Source: Diphasiastrum complanatum
Taxonomy: Eukaryota > Streptophyta > Lycopodiopsida > Lycopodiales > Lycopodiaceae
Length of the DNA: 64,000 nt
Direction: 5' to 3'
Assembly (NCBI GenBank): GCA_029204225.1
Contig: CM055111.1
Coordinates: 15,451,497 to 15,515,496, forward strand
Part shown: one piece after another, positions 32,805 through 45,900 of the stretch
Layout of the letters: each line of letters starts with the position of its first letter
How positions within the stretch are numbered: the first letter of the stretch is position 1
Notes under the pieces: generated by a model
The model's database searches: none
What the model saw: the letters and a program-made list of their open reading frames with translations, nothing else
What the model was told of the DNA's origin: nothing
Position numbers and translations under genes: made by a program

Positions 32805-35800
32805 ATGTGTTGGCATAGCAACTGCTGCTTTTGCTAGAGCAATCTTGGAAGGAAGCACACAAGCAGGTGTCTGGTTTCCAGAGGAGGTGTGTAGCTGGAT
32901 TTATTGTTTGTATTGTGCTTGGAGGGTTATATACCATTATTTTCATTTTTGTTCCATTCCATGGCTAAAGACATGTATTCCTTACAACCCTAAAAGGCAA
33001 TGCATATATGAGGACAATGTCAGTGCATAACAGTAGCTCATCCCAAATTCCACATTCTTTACACCAAACTAGTATCTTAATTTGGTTGCATGTTTCTGGA
33101 ACATTTTTCAAACTTGTATAAATAGTGGCCCTTTTGAATCAGTTGAGTAGATGATCATGCAAGTTGTAGCATGTTTGCCATTAATATTTTATTAAGAGCC
33201 ATGCAGCCGACGCACAACGGTTTGGTACCATCCTTATTATCAACACGACGATCTAAACATACAACTCTGGATCATCCTTATTGGGCTCATATGTGTGGAG
33301 AGTAGATGTGCCCCTAGGAGGTTTTTTACAACCCTTAGACTGATTGTGTGGGCTATTACACTAAAAATTAAGTTGTTCGATTGGATATTGGAGTATACCA
33401 TTGAAAGAATGTAGCTCTAGAAACAGCAGGAAAGCAACTAGCATACAGCATGACATAACTTATAAGCATATCATGCTACCAAGGCACACACCGAAGGCTT
33501 GGATGCTAAATATCTTATTGTCTTTGGATCAATGTACTTCTGCTCTAGGGTAGCAGCAAGTGAGGTGGTTGTGACAAGTGTAAGGGATATACAGAGACCA
33601 CGTCATACTCCAGAGGCCCCTTCAAAAGTCCTGAAATAAAGACCAGGTGAAGACATGATAACATCAAATCTATCAATACTTATAGATAGTACCTGGCTGC
33701 TGTAAAGTGTGAATGAACTCTCTATGTACTAACCTTCATTGAGACTGTTGTAGCAGCCATTATATTGTACTCCTCAGGAATAATTTTCAAACTGCTTTAG
33801 CAGGGCATCAGCTACTGATAAAGGTAGCTGTTACTAAGGCTTCACCTTGAAAGGAATTTGATAGTTCACTATCGTCCAACTTGCATTTCAGCATTTCCTT
33901 TAAAATTATCTCTCCCCTCAGCCAAACCATTGTACCAAGGACTGGAAAGCATGGTGTTCTGTTTCTCAATGTACTTTAAGTTACAAAGAATCTTGGATTT
34001 GATCTACATTCTCCACCATCATTTATTCTAATTGCCTTATTTCACCTGCTCTTTATTTTATCCAAAGCTTTGAAATCTCTGAATTTTCCAAATACCTCAG
34101 GTCTCTTGCTTATCAGATATACAAGCACCTTTCTAGTACGTCATCAATGAAGTTAACAAATTATTTTGCATGACTTAAAGCTGGAATTTACATGGGACCA
34201 ATTACATCTGAGTGGATCGAATTGAGGGGTTGTGTCTACTTGTATCTTGATTGAAGGACTCTGTTGTTTTTTTTTCCATTCACTCAACTTTGACAGATAT
34301 GGTTGTTAGTGAACGAACGGTCTTCAATTTTGGAAACGATCCAATTCCTTTGCATCATGTCTCGAGTTTTACGTGTCAAGTGACCAAATCTTTGGTGCCA
34401 TGTTGCTCCTTCTGCAATCGCTACGTTTGAGGCAATGTCGGAGACTTTGTCGTATAATTTTCCCTTTCTTTGACCTCTCTATCTGATCTGGAATCCCGTT
34501 CTACCGATGTTTATCCATGTCATTCTTTCAAAGGTACTAGGTAGGGTACAGATTTCACAACATCTATGGTCACATCTTTTGTGGTGAATGGTACATTACC
34601 AACTCTTACTGTCTGCAATGTTCCATTTTGATGCACGCTAGTGATCTGTGTTAATGGCTTTCAATTTTCAATGAGGTCTCTAATGGGTGTCATATGCTGT
34701 GTGGCTCTAGAATCTGTGAATCAACTCCTGTCATCAAATTCATTGCCATAGGGAGAAATTTTTCCTTTTCTTGATTGTACATGAGCTTTTGACAAGTTGA
34801 TCATGCATTCCTAGCTATATGTCTTAGCCTATTGCACATGAAATACCTGATCTGTTTTGGTCCTCATCCTCTGCTTAGAAATTGTCCTTGATGTGGATCC
34901 CTTATTGTTCACTTGAGCTTTGCCTTTTCCTATTGACAGTGTCTCATTTATGTCCGTACAGTGTCTCCAGCTCTTGGTTTCCTCTTGCATTATTCTGGCC
35001 TCAACAAAATCCAATCTCAAAGTCTCTGTCCTTGTTTCAAATGCAACTATCCATGTTACAATACAAGAAAGCTCAAGAAGTGTGGTGGTAATATCCTCCT
35101 CTGATGCTGGAGCTCCCACATCTGTCAGTTCATCTATGTATCTGAAGTTCATCATGCTTGAAGTGGCTGCCATCCTCCTTGGATCTACAAATTATTGGTA
35201 GTGGGCCCATAACCTGCTGTAGAAACACAGTAAACTGATCCAATGGACTTTGCTATGTGTATCTCTGTGGTTTACTCCTCCCCTTAGGTAAACAACTGCT
35301 TAGTAGCTATACCAAATGGCAAGACCATTCAAAGCAAACTTCAACACACATTCATTGAACCAATGTGTATCTAGTGGATGTAAAGAAACTCCAAGAAACT
35401 CACTCTATTGAATGCAATTAATTTGAAAGGTGGGCCGAGCAAAAGTCTCCTTATTTTCTATGACTTTTTGTTCTTTTCTACCAAAAAGAAAGGTTAAGAG
35501 ACTGAATTTTCACTATCCATTGAACTCTAACTAACCCGACCTAACTAAACTAGCTTGAGGACATGGTCTCGAGGCCTAAGTTTTCATATTTCTAACACCT
35601 TGGGGCTCTAAATCAGTTTGTTTCATAGATGATTAATGTTTTACCCAATTGAAACTTTTTAAATAAATCAGTGGTCATATTCTCTATTTCACAACATTAT
35701 AGGCATATTTCTTGACATTAAATTACTTATTTCAATTGACATTTTATGTCAACATATTTTTTCCTCTTGTTGAGTAGGTTTGTCTTCGTCAAGGGTATTG

Positions 35801-37319
35801 TTCCTTGATTGGTTTCCTAATAGCATAATTCAGCTCCTCTTATTAGTTTGAACTTTGCTTATTCAAAGGCATTTCTAGTTGCCTCCACCAATGATATTTG
35901 CTCCGAATCTACCATGAAAAGTGCACCAATGGTTAGCTTGCTTTTTCATTATTGTAACTCATATTGTGGTGCATGTAGAACACTCATGTAGGAAAACCTT
36001 GAGAGGAGCACAAGGCTCGACCCTTGATATGGAATGAACTACTAGATATGCTTCAACTATGAATATATGTGGATCACAATATTAATCCATATTTGACTCA
36101 ACAATAGTTAAAACAACAATAGGAACTTGATCTACCTTATATTTTAGATCAGTGTGATAATGTGACTTACCAACAATAGGATTAGTTTCTCCCTCAGTGT
36201 GAACAACTTTATCTAAGTGCTCTAGATATGCATGCACCGGAGTTCGCAATATATAGGGTAGGTGGCTTCACATTTGGTAAGTCATGATGATTCCATGTTT
36301 GGTCCTCATTTAGAACAAATTTTGTCCTTGTTGTGATAATATGTTCCTCATGATATACACCTTGTACTTTTGTTCTACGTGGAAAACTAGAAATTAGGTA
36401 AGGCCTTTGATGATGTAACCTCTACGTGTGTCTCATTTTCACATTTTGCCCATTTGAATTTTCCTTGTAGATCAAGCATAGCAGCCCTGATAGCCTAATA
36501 AAATACCTTTAATCCAAAAAACCATCGAAATGTACATTTATTTCGGATTGTGGTTATACAGTAATTTTTTTCAAAATAACGGAGGGTGTATCTCATAGTT
36601 AGCCAACAAGACCTGAGATTTTTTCTTTAACAAACAATAGCAAGACTTACCTCATCCTCATCAAGTTGTGGATAAAGCATAAAATTTTTGACAATCGGAG
36701 CCAACCAATTTTCAACTTCATTCCCATCTGATGAACAAGAGGACATAGTAACTTGGTGGACGACATATGAATATGCAGTCTGTTCTTAACAAATAGCTAC
36801 TCCATATGATCACACAACTGTGAATACTATCTTAAAAAATTGTTCTGGGACTCAAAATATAAGGTTTGAAATTTTTTGACCTATTCCATAAAGACAATAC
36901 ATTTGTAAACTGGAAGTAAGGCCAGTTTTTGTTACTTCTATTTGACTTTTTCTAAGACATCTTTTTTAAGTTGATTGGCCACTATGAGAATGATGGGTCT
37001 TGATGTTGCATGTTTCACAGGATGGAGCCTTGGATGTACCTTCTCGACAAAAATTGCTAGATCGAGCTTCACAAGGGGCATTCAACTTTTTGATGAACAA
37101 GTATGTTTACTTAATTCATTATCCTAAGAAAAAAACATGAGCAAATTCAATATGCTAGCAGTATTGAAAGATGGATATGCTATAATTGACTTATGAGCTC
37201 ATTTTGCAATTAATTTCAAGTTTTGTTATCCTAATAAGAATATGTTTGTGTGATGTAGACCACCATGGATGGTAGAGACTGTTGCCAAGGAGATAGGGTT
37301 TGGCATTTTTTTGCAATAA
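32805..37319 (+). CDS. Host gene, last three exons; oxidoreductase-like C-terminus (tentative)
   Basis: Exons at 32,805-32,886, 37,021-37,100 and 37,259-37,319 join in phase. The first opens after TTGTAG and reads CVGIATAAFARAILEGST, then GVWFPEE, followed by GTGTGT. The second follows TTTCACAG, reads DGALDVPSRQKLLDRASQ then AFNFLMNK, and splits a Lys codon at GTATGT. The third follows GATGTAG and reads PPWMVETVAKEIGFGIFLQ then TAA. The compatible phases, clean splice sites and stop make a real gene end likely. The block GVWFPEE...PPWMVE...KE-GFGI recalls the C-terminus of plant saccharopine dehydrogenase-like oxidoreductases (At1g50450 type); I am not certain of this name. Upstream exons were not found and may lie beyond the transposon cluster. 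The 4.1-kb intron contains a decayed copia element. Confidence 0.6.
33600..35215 (-). pseudogene. Decayed copia gag-protease-integrase inside the host intron
   Basis: Minus strand. At 35,173-34,829 is the end of gag (MNFRYIDELTDVGAPASEED, then ALETRTETL-like and ARIMQEETK). A damaged zinc-knuckle and protease region follows at about 34,830-34,600, with ATQHMTPI near 34,700. The integrase start (HSDVIGPM-like, then FVNFIDD) is near 34,200-34,130. Further left there are only traces to about 33,600. It is antisense to the host exons around it. RT and LTRs were not recognised. Confidence 0.6.
35216..37020. other. Intron sequence, nothing recognised
   Basis: AT-rich with many stops in all frames. 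The only clear point is the branch/acceptor region TTGCATGTTTCACAG at its right end. Confidence 0.45.
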
Positions 37320-38329
37320 TTCAAATTAACTCCAAGGTTATTCCCTTGCCACTCAAGTTCATAAAGTTTTGTGGATTTGAAGTCTTTTTTGATGGTTGAT
37401 GTTGGCCTTTATAGGGCTTTTTATCTTTTTAGCTCAAAGCAATGAGCTTCTCAGTATTTTTTGCTCTTTTCGTGCATTTGCAATTCTGTTAAAAATTCTT
37501 CTTTATGAAAGCTTCAAAGAGATGAGCTCTACTGTGTTATGGAAACTTCAAAATGCCAATATGGCAAATCCTATTGTGTATTCAATCATAGCTATTGGCA
37601 TCAAATGAAAGCTAAAGCCAGCAAATAGCATTTGCAATGCATTATCCAACTAAGAAAAGTTAATGAAAGACAACAATTGCCTATAGCTCAAGTCGATCTC
37701 CAATTAAGGGTTTTGAAAAATAGCTCTCTCTAACAAAGAGCTCAAGATGCCAAACTCAATAATTTGGAAAATGAGAGTCTATTCACGAGCATCTTGGAAG
37801 GTTCTAAAAGGGTTCTTTCTATATTGCACCTTTTAGGGCATTTTCAATTTATACAGTCTCATTTAAAAAACGAGGCCCATAACTTAAAAAAATAGTACAA
37901 AAAATAGTTGAGTTTGTATTTTTGCTAATACATTTCTAATCAATTCTAATAATTAGAAATGGGTCGAGCAAAAGCTTGTGTAAGATACTCGTCAAATTTG
38001 AATTTAAAATTGTCTGATAATATGAAAGGGCCAGACAGAATGAATGAGGACTGGATTCTTTATCTAGACAAAGGAATTTTGTTGGGTACAATATAAGAGT
38101 TGCTGAAATCCGATTTGAGAATTTCTTGTTAATGTAATTTCATATTTTGAATCTATGAGAGTTTAAAAAAGTGATGGAGTAATGCCATGCCAGTTAGTAA
38201 AAAGAAAAACAGTCTAATGATTTCATTGGAAAAATTGTAAGTGATACGAATTGTTTAAAGTTGGAAAATCGAAGTAATTTTCTGAGTTTAATCTTATGGT
38301 TGAGTATATGAAAATGTTTAGTTTAGTGC
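37320..38329. other. Downstream of the host gene, no gene seen
   Basis: The first few hundred bases are T-rich and may be the 3' UTR. A hydrophobic 70-codon frame at 37,396 is probably chance in AT-rich DNA. Confidence 0.4.
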
Positions 38330-38760
38330 TATTATGCATGTATGTGGATGATTTTTGTGTATATGTGGATTCAACCTAGTTGTAGGATAACGTGATCATG
38401 GAAATGAATGTTTTCAAACTTTTTCATATGATTAGAATAAACATAATATTTACTTTATGTCTTTGAATCTTCTTTGTGCCTTATTGGAATGAAATTTTTG
38501 GGGGGACAAAAAATTCATAAGGGGGGAAGTAAAGAGGACAAGACGGGTAGTAAGTGTATTTTTCAATCAGGTTTTTTCTTTGGAAATCCCTGGGAATAAT
38601 TGCGTAGTACCAATTAGGAATCTTTAAATTAGAATTCATTTAGTGAATTCATAAAAGATATCTTCGGATGAGAAGGGAATTCAGAAGCTTATCACTTCTT
38701 GGAAGGGTTGGTAATGTGATGTTCAACCATGTTGATCCTTTTACTTAAATCATAGAGTCT
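38330..38760 (+). pseudogene. Possible remnant of a gypsy RT
   Basis: A short frame near 38,333-38,375 reads LLCMYVDDFCVYVDST, resembling the RT catalytic box YVDD with its flanks. KGIQKLITSWKGW near 38,680 may be the connection region (KGIQRFLG). The rest is too decayed to follow. Confidence 0.3.
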
Positions 38761-41340
38761 GTGTGGATCTTGTATATCCATCTGAATGTCATATTAGACA
38801 TCCAAATAAATAAATTCTCCTTTTTTTAGTAGTGAAGGATACTTTTTCTATAAAAATTATAGGACATCTAGATTGATCTGTGGGATTTTTAGAAAAGTCA
38901 GATTAAGAGGTTATGGATCTTTTTGGAGGGAGAGCTGGTGGTATGGGTTAGTAATCTCGTAGGGGAGGTTCTAGGACCATAAGGATCTGATTGAAAATGG
39001 GAGATTTTGATAATTTTTTGATGCCGATCTAAAACCATGGGTTAAAGGTTATGGGGTATTTTGTGAAATTCTGAAATTTAGTCCAAATCCCAACTGGGTA
39101 TCTCATAATTTACAAAATCAGAAATCCTTAAATCTATTTATCACTTTCTTGAACCCTTCTTAGAAATTTTTCAAATACTAGACATCAGATTGACTTCATA
39201 TGATTTCTTCCAACTTGAAGCTATCTTTTTTGAAAGACTGTCATCATCATGTGAATTACTACTTGTATGAGTAAGGTCCATGAAAATTGTGTCTCAATTT
39301 CTTAAACCCAGGTTGTCTCTTATGCATGGTTGGATTTTAGATGGATGATGGTTACTGTTACTCGAGTTGAAAATGTTTGAAAGAAAAGTCTTGGTTGTAA
39401 TAGAGTGAATTCTTTGTGGAAGACATTTATTATTACACGATTCTCAATGAGATATGTGTGTAACATATGCGGATTTTGGAAGAATCTTGCAGATAAGGGT
39501 CATAGTGAGATCATACCATATGTGCATGATCAAATTTGTATGGATTTACTATGTACTCTTGGTTATTGGATCTATTTGGTGCACTTAAATTAGTTGTTCA
39601 CAATTTAGATATATGGACAAGTATTGTTTAGAACAATTACTTGCAGGTTAACAAATTTTTTTATGGACGATTTATTTGTTAACTTAGAAATGATTTGGAT
39701 AAGAATCTAAATGGGGTGTTGTACTTGATTAAATGAGTAGTGTGAAGAGAATTCACCAGAAATCATTTATTATAAATTGTATTGTTTGGAGACGCATGAT
39801 TTGTGAATCATCAAGATTCATCAATAAAATTTTGTGCTTGGAATATATAGTATTCTTGGTTTAGAGTATTTCTCAGAGGAGAAATAGACTCAATTCATTA
39901 ATGATTGTATCCTAGAGAGCTCAATTGGATAGCAGAGATCTTAATGGTTCCAAGAATGATAACTAAATTTCTTTGGAATTCAGCAGAATTTTAAGTGTGT
40001 AGATTCAATTCTAGATAGTAATCTAAAGTTTTTGTAGTTGAAGATAATTATCAGTACTTTGTTTGGTAAGCCTTCTTTTTTTGATTACCTGATGAATGTA
40101 GAACTTGGATAACTCACACTTTTGTTAAGAGTCTAGTTTGAAGAATATTTTTAAAATTTTGTATTTTTTCCTAGGGAAAAAGATTTTAGAATGATTTCCT
40201 AAGTTGTGTGTTGGACATATACTCCGGTATCCTTTAATGATTAAATATGGTTTTGGAAACCAGTGAATTGTGATTGACGAATCATAAGAGTCTAAATTTC
40301 TGTGATCGACGACTTATAAATAGGTACGTAACTATTATTAATGGATTATCAGGAAATGCAACGATTCTCAAGTATGGAGTAATTTTTGATTTAATGAATG
40401 AGTTAAGAACTTAGATCAGTATGTTGAAAATCTAAATCTCTTACTCTAGTGATTTGAAAACGTATGTGTTTCATAAGCATTCTCGTTGAATAAATTATTT
40501 TTACCTATGGGGATTTTGTTTATTTTAGTGGATCGTACTTTGCTACAAGTTATGTTCTATTAAGTGCTTGTGTACGGAGTTCAGCCTAGATCTTCGGTTA
40601 TTTGGGAGATAGACAAATCTATTGAGATGGGATGAATATTTATCTCAAGTGAGTATTTGGGGTACTAAGAGTTGAGTGAAAATCATTTTTATCTTGATGA
40701 ATCTCTTAGATATTCTAGTTGAATGAACAGTTTTGCCTTAAGGTTTTGGATGTTCTAAGAGGTTTTGTACCAAGAAGCATTCATGATTGATCCACAAGAA
40801 ATTATGGATAGTTTTGGATTATAACTGCTAGTTTTTTTTTTTAATTTTGTAACTTTTATTTTTGGTATTAGGTAATAACTCATCTAGTGTTTCATGTAAG
40901 CTATTTTATATGAAGGTGATGTTATTAACTTATAAAGAGTGAAACTTGATTGGAAAATTTATTGCTTTGTGTACTTTTTAAATCTGATTTTGTACTCTAG
41001 ATCTGAGATAAACAATTGAAATATTGTTCTATCTCTAAGTATTTTTTTGATATTTGAAGTGAGACTAATGATAATGATTTTTTAAGTAAGTGTTGGAAGT
41101 TAAAAAAATGGTTTTTGGTTTTCTTTTCTGTTCTAAGGACAAAACCTGTTCAAGAGGAAAGTTGTACATGGGATTATTGTTATAGTGTGCAAGTGGTTAT
41201 TATAGATAGTTGGTTGGGTTCATGCTCTATAGATGCGTTTGTCAATGAACTAATTGAAAATTGTGCTTATATTTTTTGATCAAATTTCTTAGATATTTTA
41301 TTGTTGTTAGAGGTCCATTGCTCGATAAACCTTTCATTTT
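38761..41340. other. AT-rich DNA, no gene recognised
   Basis: No frame longer than about 62 codons. A frame at 39,405-39,593 with two Cys (VCNICGFWK) is not matched to any family. Confidence 0.4.
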
Positions 41341-41455
41341 GTGAGGGTCAGGTTGCTCGTGGGGTAGTGCGACCGCTGCTCGAAAAAAAACATGAAAATT
41401 TTTTTCAGAAAAAGAGGGCGCTATCCGTCACAACGTGAGCGCTGTGCGCTACCCG
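41341..41455. other. Small GC-rich island in AT-rich DNA
   Basis: About 115 bp with GTGGGGTAGTGCGACCGCTGC and, 60 bases on, GAGCGCTGTGCGCTACCCGGG. GGGTAG-GCG and CGC-CTACCC form a possible inverted pair. Base composition differs sharply from several kb on each side. Function unknown. Confidence 0.4.
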
Positions 41456-44400
41456 GGAACACTAAAATTTTAATTATGATAGATGCATATTGTGTACAAT
41501 ATGTAGACTTCTAATTGTCCACTCTCGTAGCAATCAAGGTTTGCCAAACTTGCACCATCATGCCATACACAACCAATCTTTATCCCAATTAGTGATTGTG
41601 TTGGACAAAAAAATCAATCACTTTTGATATTAACGTTTATACAAGATTCACAAGATTATAATATATCAAAAGAATCAAATAATTTTTGTTGATTATATAG
41701 GGATAAAGTGTCTTGTATGAAAAATATTTCTGTCTAATTGAATATAAAGCGAGTCAGTTTGAATCTTTTGAGATTTAGGTTGGTGGTTAGCGTAACTCAC
41801 TTGTGTAAGTCTAAAGGTTTTTTATATTTGTTCCTATTGTTTTCTTACATCCGTCAACCTATAGTACTTTTCTATATCCATGCATTGCAAGATGATTTGA
41901 TCAACCAAATGGTTCTAGGGCATCAATTTTCACCACTCATACATCCATGTTAGCTTCTAGAGAATAGGGATCTTCAATTTATCCATCAAGCACAAGCTCC
42001 CATAGTTCAAATGGCCCATCTTACGATGCCACAATTCATACTGAGATTTTTATTTTGAAAAAAAATATTGCACCATATTGTCAAACTTTTTCCAAACATC
42101 CAATTTGAGAAGCCAAGTAGATCCTCATTCCTCAAAATTTTGAGTTGCTTTTATTATCTCTTTCGAAATGACATATTGAATTTTGGATTTGTTCCAAAGT
42201 AGTTTGATAAAAATCTACGAGCTTTTGATCCTCCAATATTCGGTTTGCGTGGAACATTTTTTGATTTACTTGAAATCTTGTCGTCTTTTTTTATTTTAAC
42301 ATGGCTTTTATGTAAGCTTGCTTTAGACAAAGCAACTTCTAATTTGCTTGCTTTGAAGATGACACTGGCTCGGTATTCCACACAAAACAATATGTGAAGG
42401 TGTCTTATATTATACACACATTTGCATGGAGTACAAATATGAAGATTATGTAAGAATCAATAGTACTAGTTTTCAATCTATAATTTGTTGGGTCTCTAAA
42501 TATTCATGTACTCTTTATCGTGTCTTTTGTTGTATGTAATACAAACAAGGGTGATTTGAATTTGTTCCATGAAAAATATCAAAGAGACATTTTAACGCTA
42601 GATCTCCAACCAAATGCCACTCTATGGTGAATTTGCCAATTCTAGGTACATTTAGTAAAACTCTCTCCATGTGATTTTTGATGATAGCAGGATAGGAGGT
42701 TATGCTAAACACATGAAAGAATGATGTCGTCTTCTTTCAAGACCTATAAAAAAAAACACAAATCTTATATTATAATATTAAGATAAGGACTATTGTGTGA
42801 AAATTATAAAAAACATGATTAATTACATAGTTGTAATGAAAGAAAGAAAAAAATCATTCATAAAACTTCGAATATTTTGAAGTAGGATTTAAAGTCTAGC
42901 AAAATGACAATGACATTATAAGTTACGTATCTGTAATGATTAAGAACACGAATAATGTAAAAAAAATGTGAGGAAGACATACATACACATGCACAACGTA
43001 TAATTAAAATCAAAATATTTCAAAATCAAAACATAAGAATCAATATTTTATAAATTAACTAATTTTATGTTGTGTTTGTGCACTATCACATGAAGATGAA
43101 TTGCATTTAGATTAATCTAGTGACGAAGACACTCAAGTCACCAAAGTAAATGATATATATGTTTTATATTAATAAGCAATTTGTTGGCTAATCTAACATG
43201 ATTTAAAATAAGTTGGTCCAATAACATATACTTGATTTTGATATTTGCAAAAAAATAGTATTTAAAACAAAATATAATACACGTGTTAAGTGCAATGGAC
43301 AAAAGATGCATGAAATATGCATTATATATAGAAAATCATTGTAAAAAATTGGATAAAATTATGAGAGCCAATTATCAAGTCTAGAATATATTGAGGTTTG
43401 TATTGAAATTATTATTCTTTTAGAATCTATTGCAATGCTTATCACCCTCTTATATTTTTAATGTGTGTAGGCAAGAAATCGAATGCCATTTCACAAAGTT
43501 GATCCATTTGTAGCCAATTACAATCATCATCAGGTTTTGATATGTATGAGAGAACTAAGGATGAAACAAATTAAAGAGGCAGATGCAATTGCTTAAAAAA
43601 GTGATGATATCAATTTTAATTATGATGAGACACAATATGAAGAAGCAATGCATAGTATGCTTGAATTTTATTTTGAAACAAACAATGACTCTATGCACAC
43701 ACTTTTTTAATGATGCAGTCCATCAAAAAACCTATATGGATGAAGACGAGAATTCATTATGCAAAGAGACATACTTTGAATCCAAAAGCATCAATTTCTC
43801 AATTATTTAGTCATACACCTAATGTGTAACACGATGTAGATATATTATAGCTTATTTATAAGTTTGGTTTTCTTTTTCTTAACACATTATTATTATATTT
43901 TAATTTATTTGCAAAGAATACTTCTGAAAGAAAATGTGATATCTAAAAAGAGAAACATGAAAAATGATGAATATGCTTGAGATGGACTACGAGACAATAT
44001 ACGCGTGCCTAAAAAGTCATATTTTACATCAAGGTGAGCATTCAAAAAAGCTATAATGTCCAAGATGTAATTAATCACATTACAGAGATGACGTACAAGG
44101 ATATAAGTGCCACAAAAAATGTTATGTCAATTTTCAATTATTCCACAATTGCAACGTCTGTTTCAATGCAAGTCCTTGGCGTAGTTAATAGATTGACATG
44201 TCAAAAAACAAATTGATAGTGTTCTCCAAATTTAGTTATGAGCTTCTATAATCTATGTTCACATCATGGAAAATTGTGCAGATTAGTTTATTTACCTTAG
44301 TTGTGGATAGTTCTAGACCTGTCCAACAAAGGACAACTAGAGTCTATGTTCACATTATGGTGAGTCATGCCACGTTACGTAATGACATACATGGACACAC

Positions 44401-45100
44401 ATTATTGGGCCATGTGGACATAGAATAGTTAAAAATTAAAAAAGGATATCTTTACAAAGAGTCTTTTTAGGGTCGAGAGTTTTTCTAATGATAACTTTTT
44501 AGGTATAGTTGAGCTTTTGTGAATTCCATATGACTAATATGTGAAAATTCACACGTGTGGGAATGCCTTGATGTGTGATTTAGATCTCCTAAGCTTTGTT
44601 CTTGCACTATAGATCAACTATAGATTGAAATCCAAGATCTATGTCAAATTCTAAGGCAAAAAGACAAATCTACATGCATACATTCATCACCAAACTGTTT
44701 CACACAATGGGAAGACTTCAAGCAAAAAATAAGTACAAAAAGTTGTTGCTCTCGGGTAGAGAGAGAAAGCAATTAATTGCCCTCGGGTAGAGAGAGAGAG
44801 CGAAATACACACAAAATTGAATGATCTCAAATTGCTCTCAAAAACTCACATAGAATAATGAAGGAAATCAAAGTAACTCGAGGTGGCCCAAGCTCAATCC
44901 TATTGGGAAAAAATATGGAGGGAGAGAAGTGAGTTGGTTTGACAAGTCGAAAACTATAAACGACTTATCGAGTGCAGAGCAATTTTCCTCCTTTCCTAAT
45001 GCATGACTATGCCTATCAATATTAAACAAATTGTAATGACAGAAGTAATGTTCAATCTCTTAGCAACTAACTTTGAAATCGTCAGCACTAAAGTGATTTC
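41456..45100. other. AT-rich DNA, no gene recognised
   Basis: Frames of 60-87 codons occur at 41,738 (+), 42,154 (-), 42,515 (-), 43,583 (+) and 44,034 (+) but none resembles a family I know. A CCTCGGGTAGAGAGAGA motif is duplicated near 44,753 and 44,783. Probably old decayed transposon DNA. Confidence 0.4.
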
Positions 45101-45149
45101 ATAGCCAAACAATGAAGTATTGAATTATTAGACAAAAGCGATATGAAAT

Positions 45150-45900
45150 TTATCAGTTACAAAACAATCACGGAGATGCATACATTCTGATATAATACTG
45201 AACGCAATGAAAGGATAGATTGATTCAGCATGTAGCATGTACAAATCAGATGATGATGAGCACAATACAATTGCGGATGGAAACTGCGTACTCTAAGCTA
45301 TCTTTGAGGAATTAAAGACTCTGCTTGATGCACTTCTGCTAATAAGTGTGAGAGATTTCAACTAGTTTAGTCTAGTTTAGTCATATTTTGGTACATTGTC
45401 AATAAGAGGCCAAAACTCATTTTAGACTTAGAAATAAACTTTTTGGAGTTATATTAGTTTAAAATACATTCAATAAACACTTTTTGAAAGTGTGAAAAAG
45501 TTGGTAGTCGAGTTTGAGAGAGATTCAAATTTGAATGTTGGGTACTTTGAATCTAAACCCAAAAATAGTAGGGTTTACATTTTGGAGGGAAATCCAAGTG
45601 GCCAAATAGGGTTTGGACATTCTATAAAAGGATGTAAGTCGTGGAGAGACACACCTTCTCTCTTCTCTCTCTCATTTCATCATTATACATGGTTCTCTTT
45701 TGGTTCTACTACTCATTGGTGCACTATCTTGGTGATATCTTGCAATCTTGTGTGTAGAATGCTCATATTTTGCTATTTTTGGTTCCACACGTGTGAAATA
45801 TAGTAGGTACTGTAATTGTACGGACAAAAAACATATTTTATGTTTTGGTTCATGTTTGATCAGTATCTCTTAGAGTTTGCATCTCATTTTGTATGTAGAT
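45150..45900 (+). mobile_element. Possible LTR fragment
   Basis: It has a TATA-like TCTATAAAAGG at 45,621, a pyrimidine-rich leader and T-rich tail, as in plant LTRs. The part at 45,190-45,330 (CTGAACGCA, then GCACAATACAATTGCGG and CTGCGTACTCTA) resembles 63,740-63,860 (CTGAACGCA, GCACAAGACAATAGCGG, CCGCATGCTCTA). Both may be copies of one LTR family. Boundaries are unknown. Confidence 0.35.

Noticed and set aside
37396-37608. Hydrophobic 70-codon frame downstream of the host gene
   Set aside because: AT-rich chance frame; it starts within the probable 3' UTR and has no recognisable motif.
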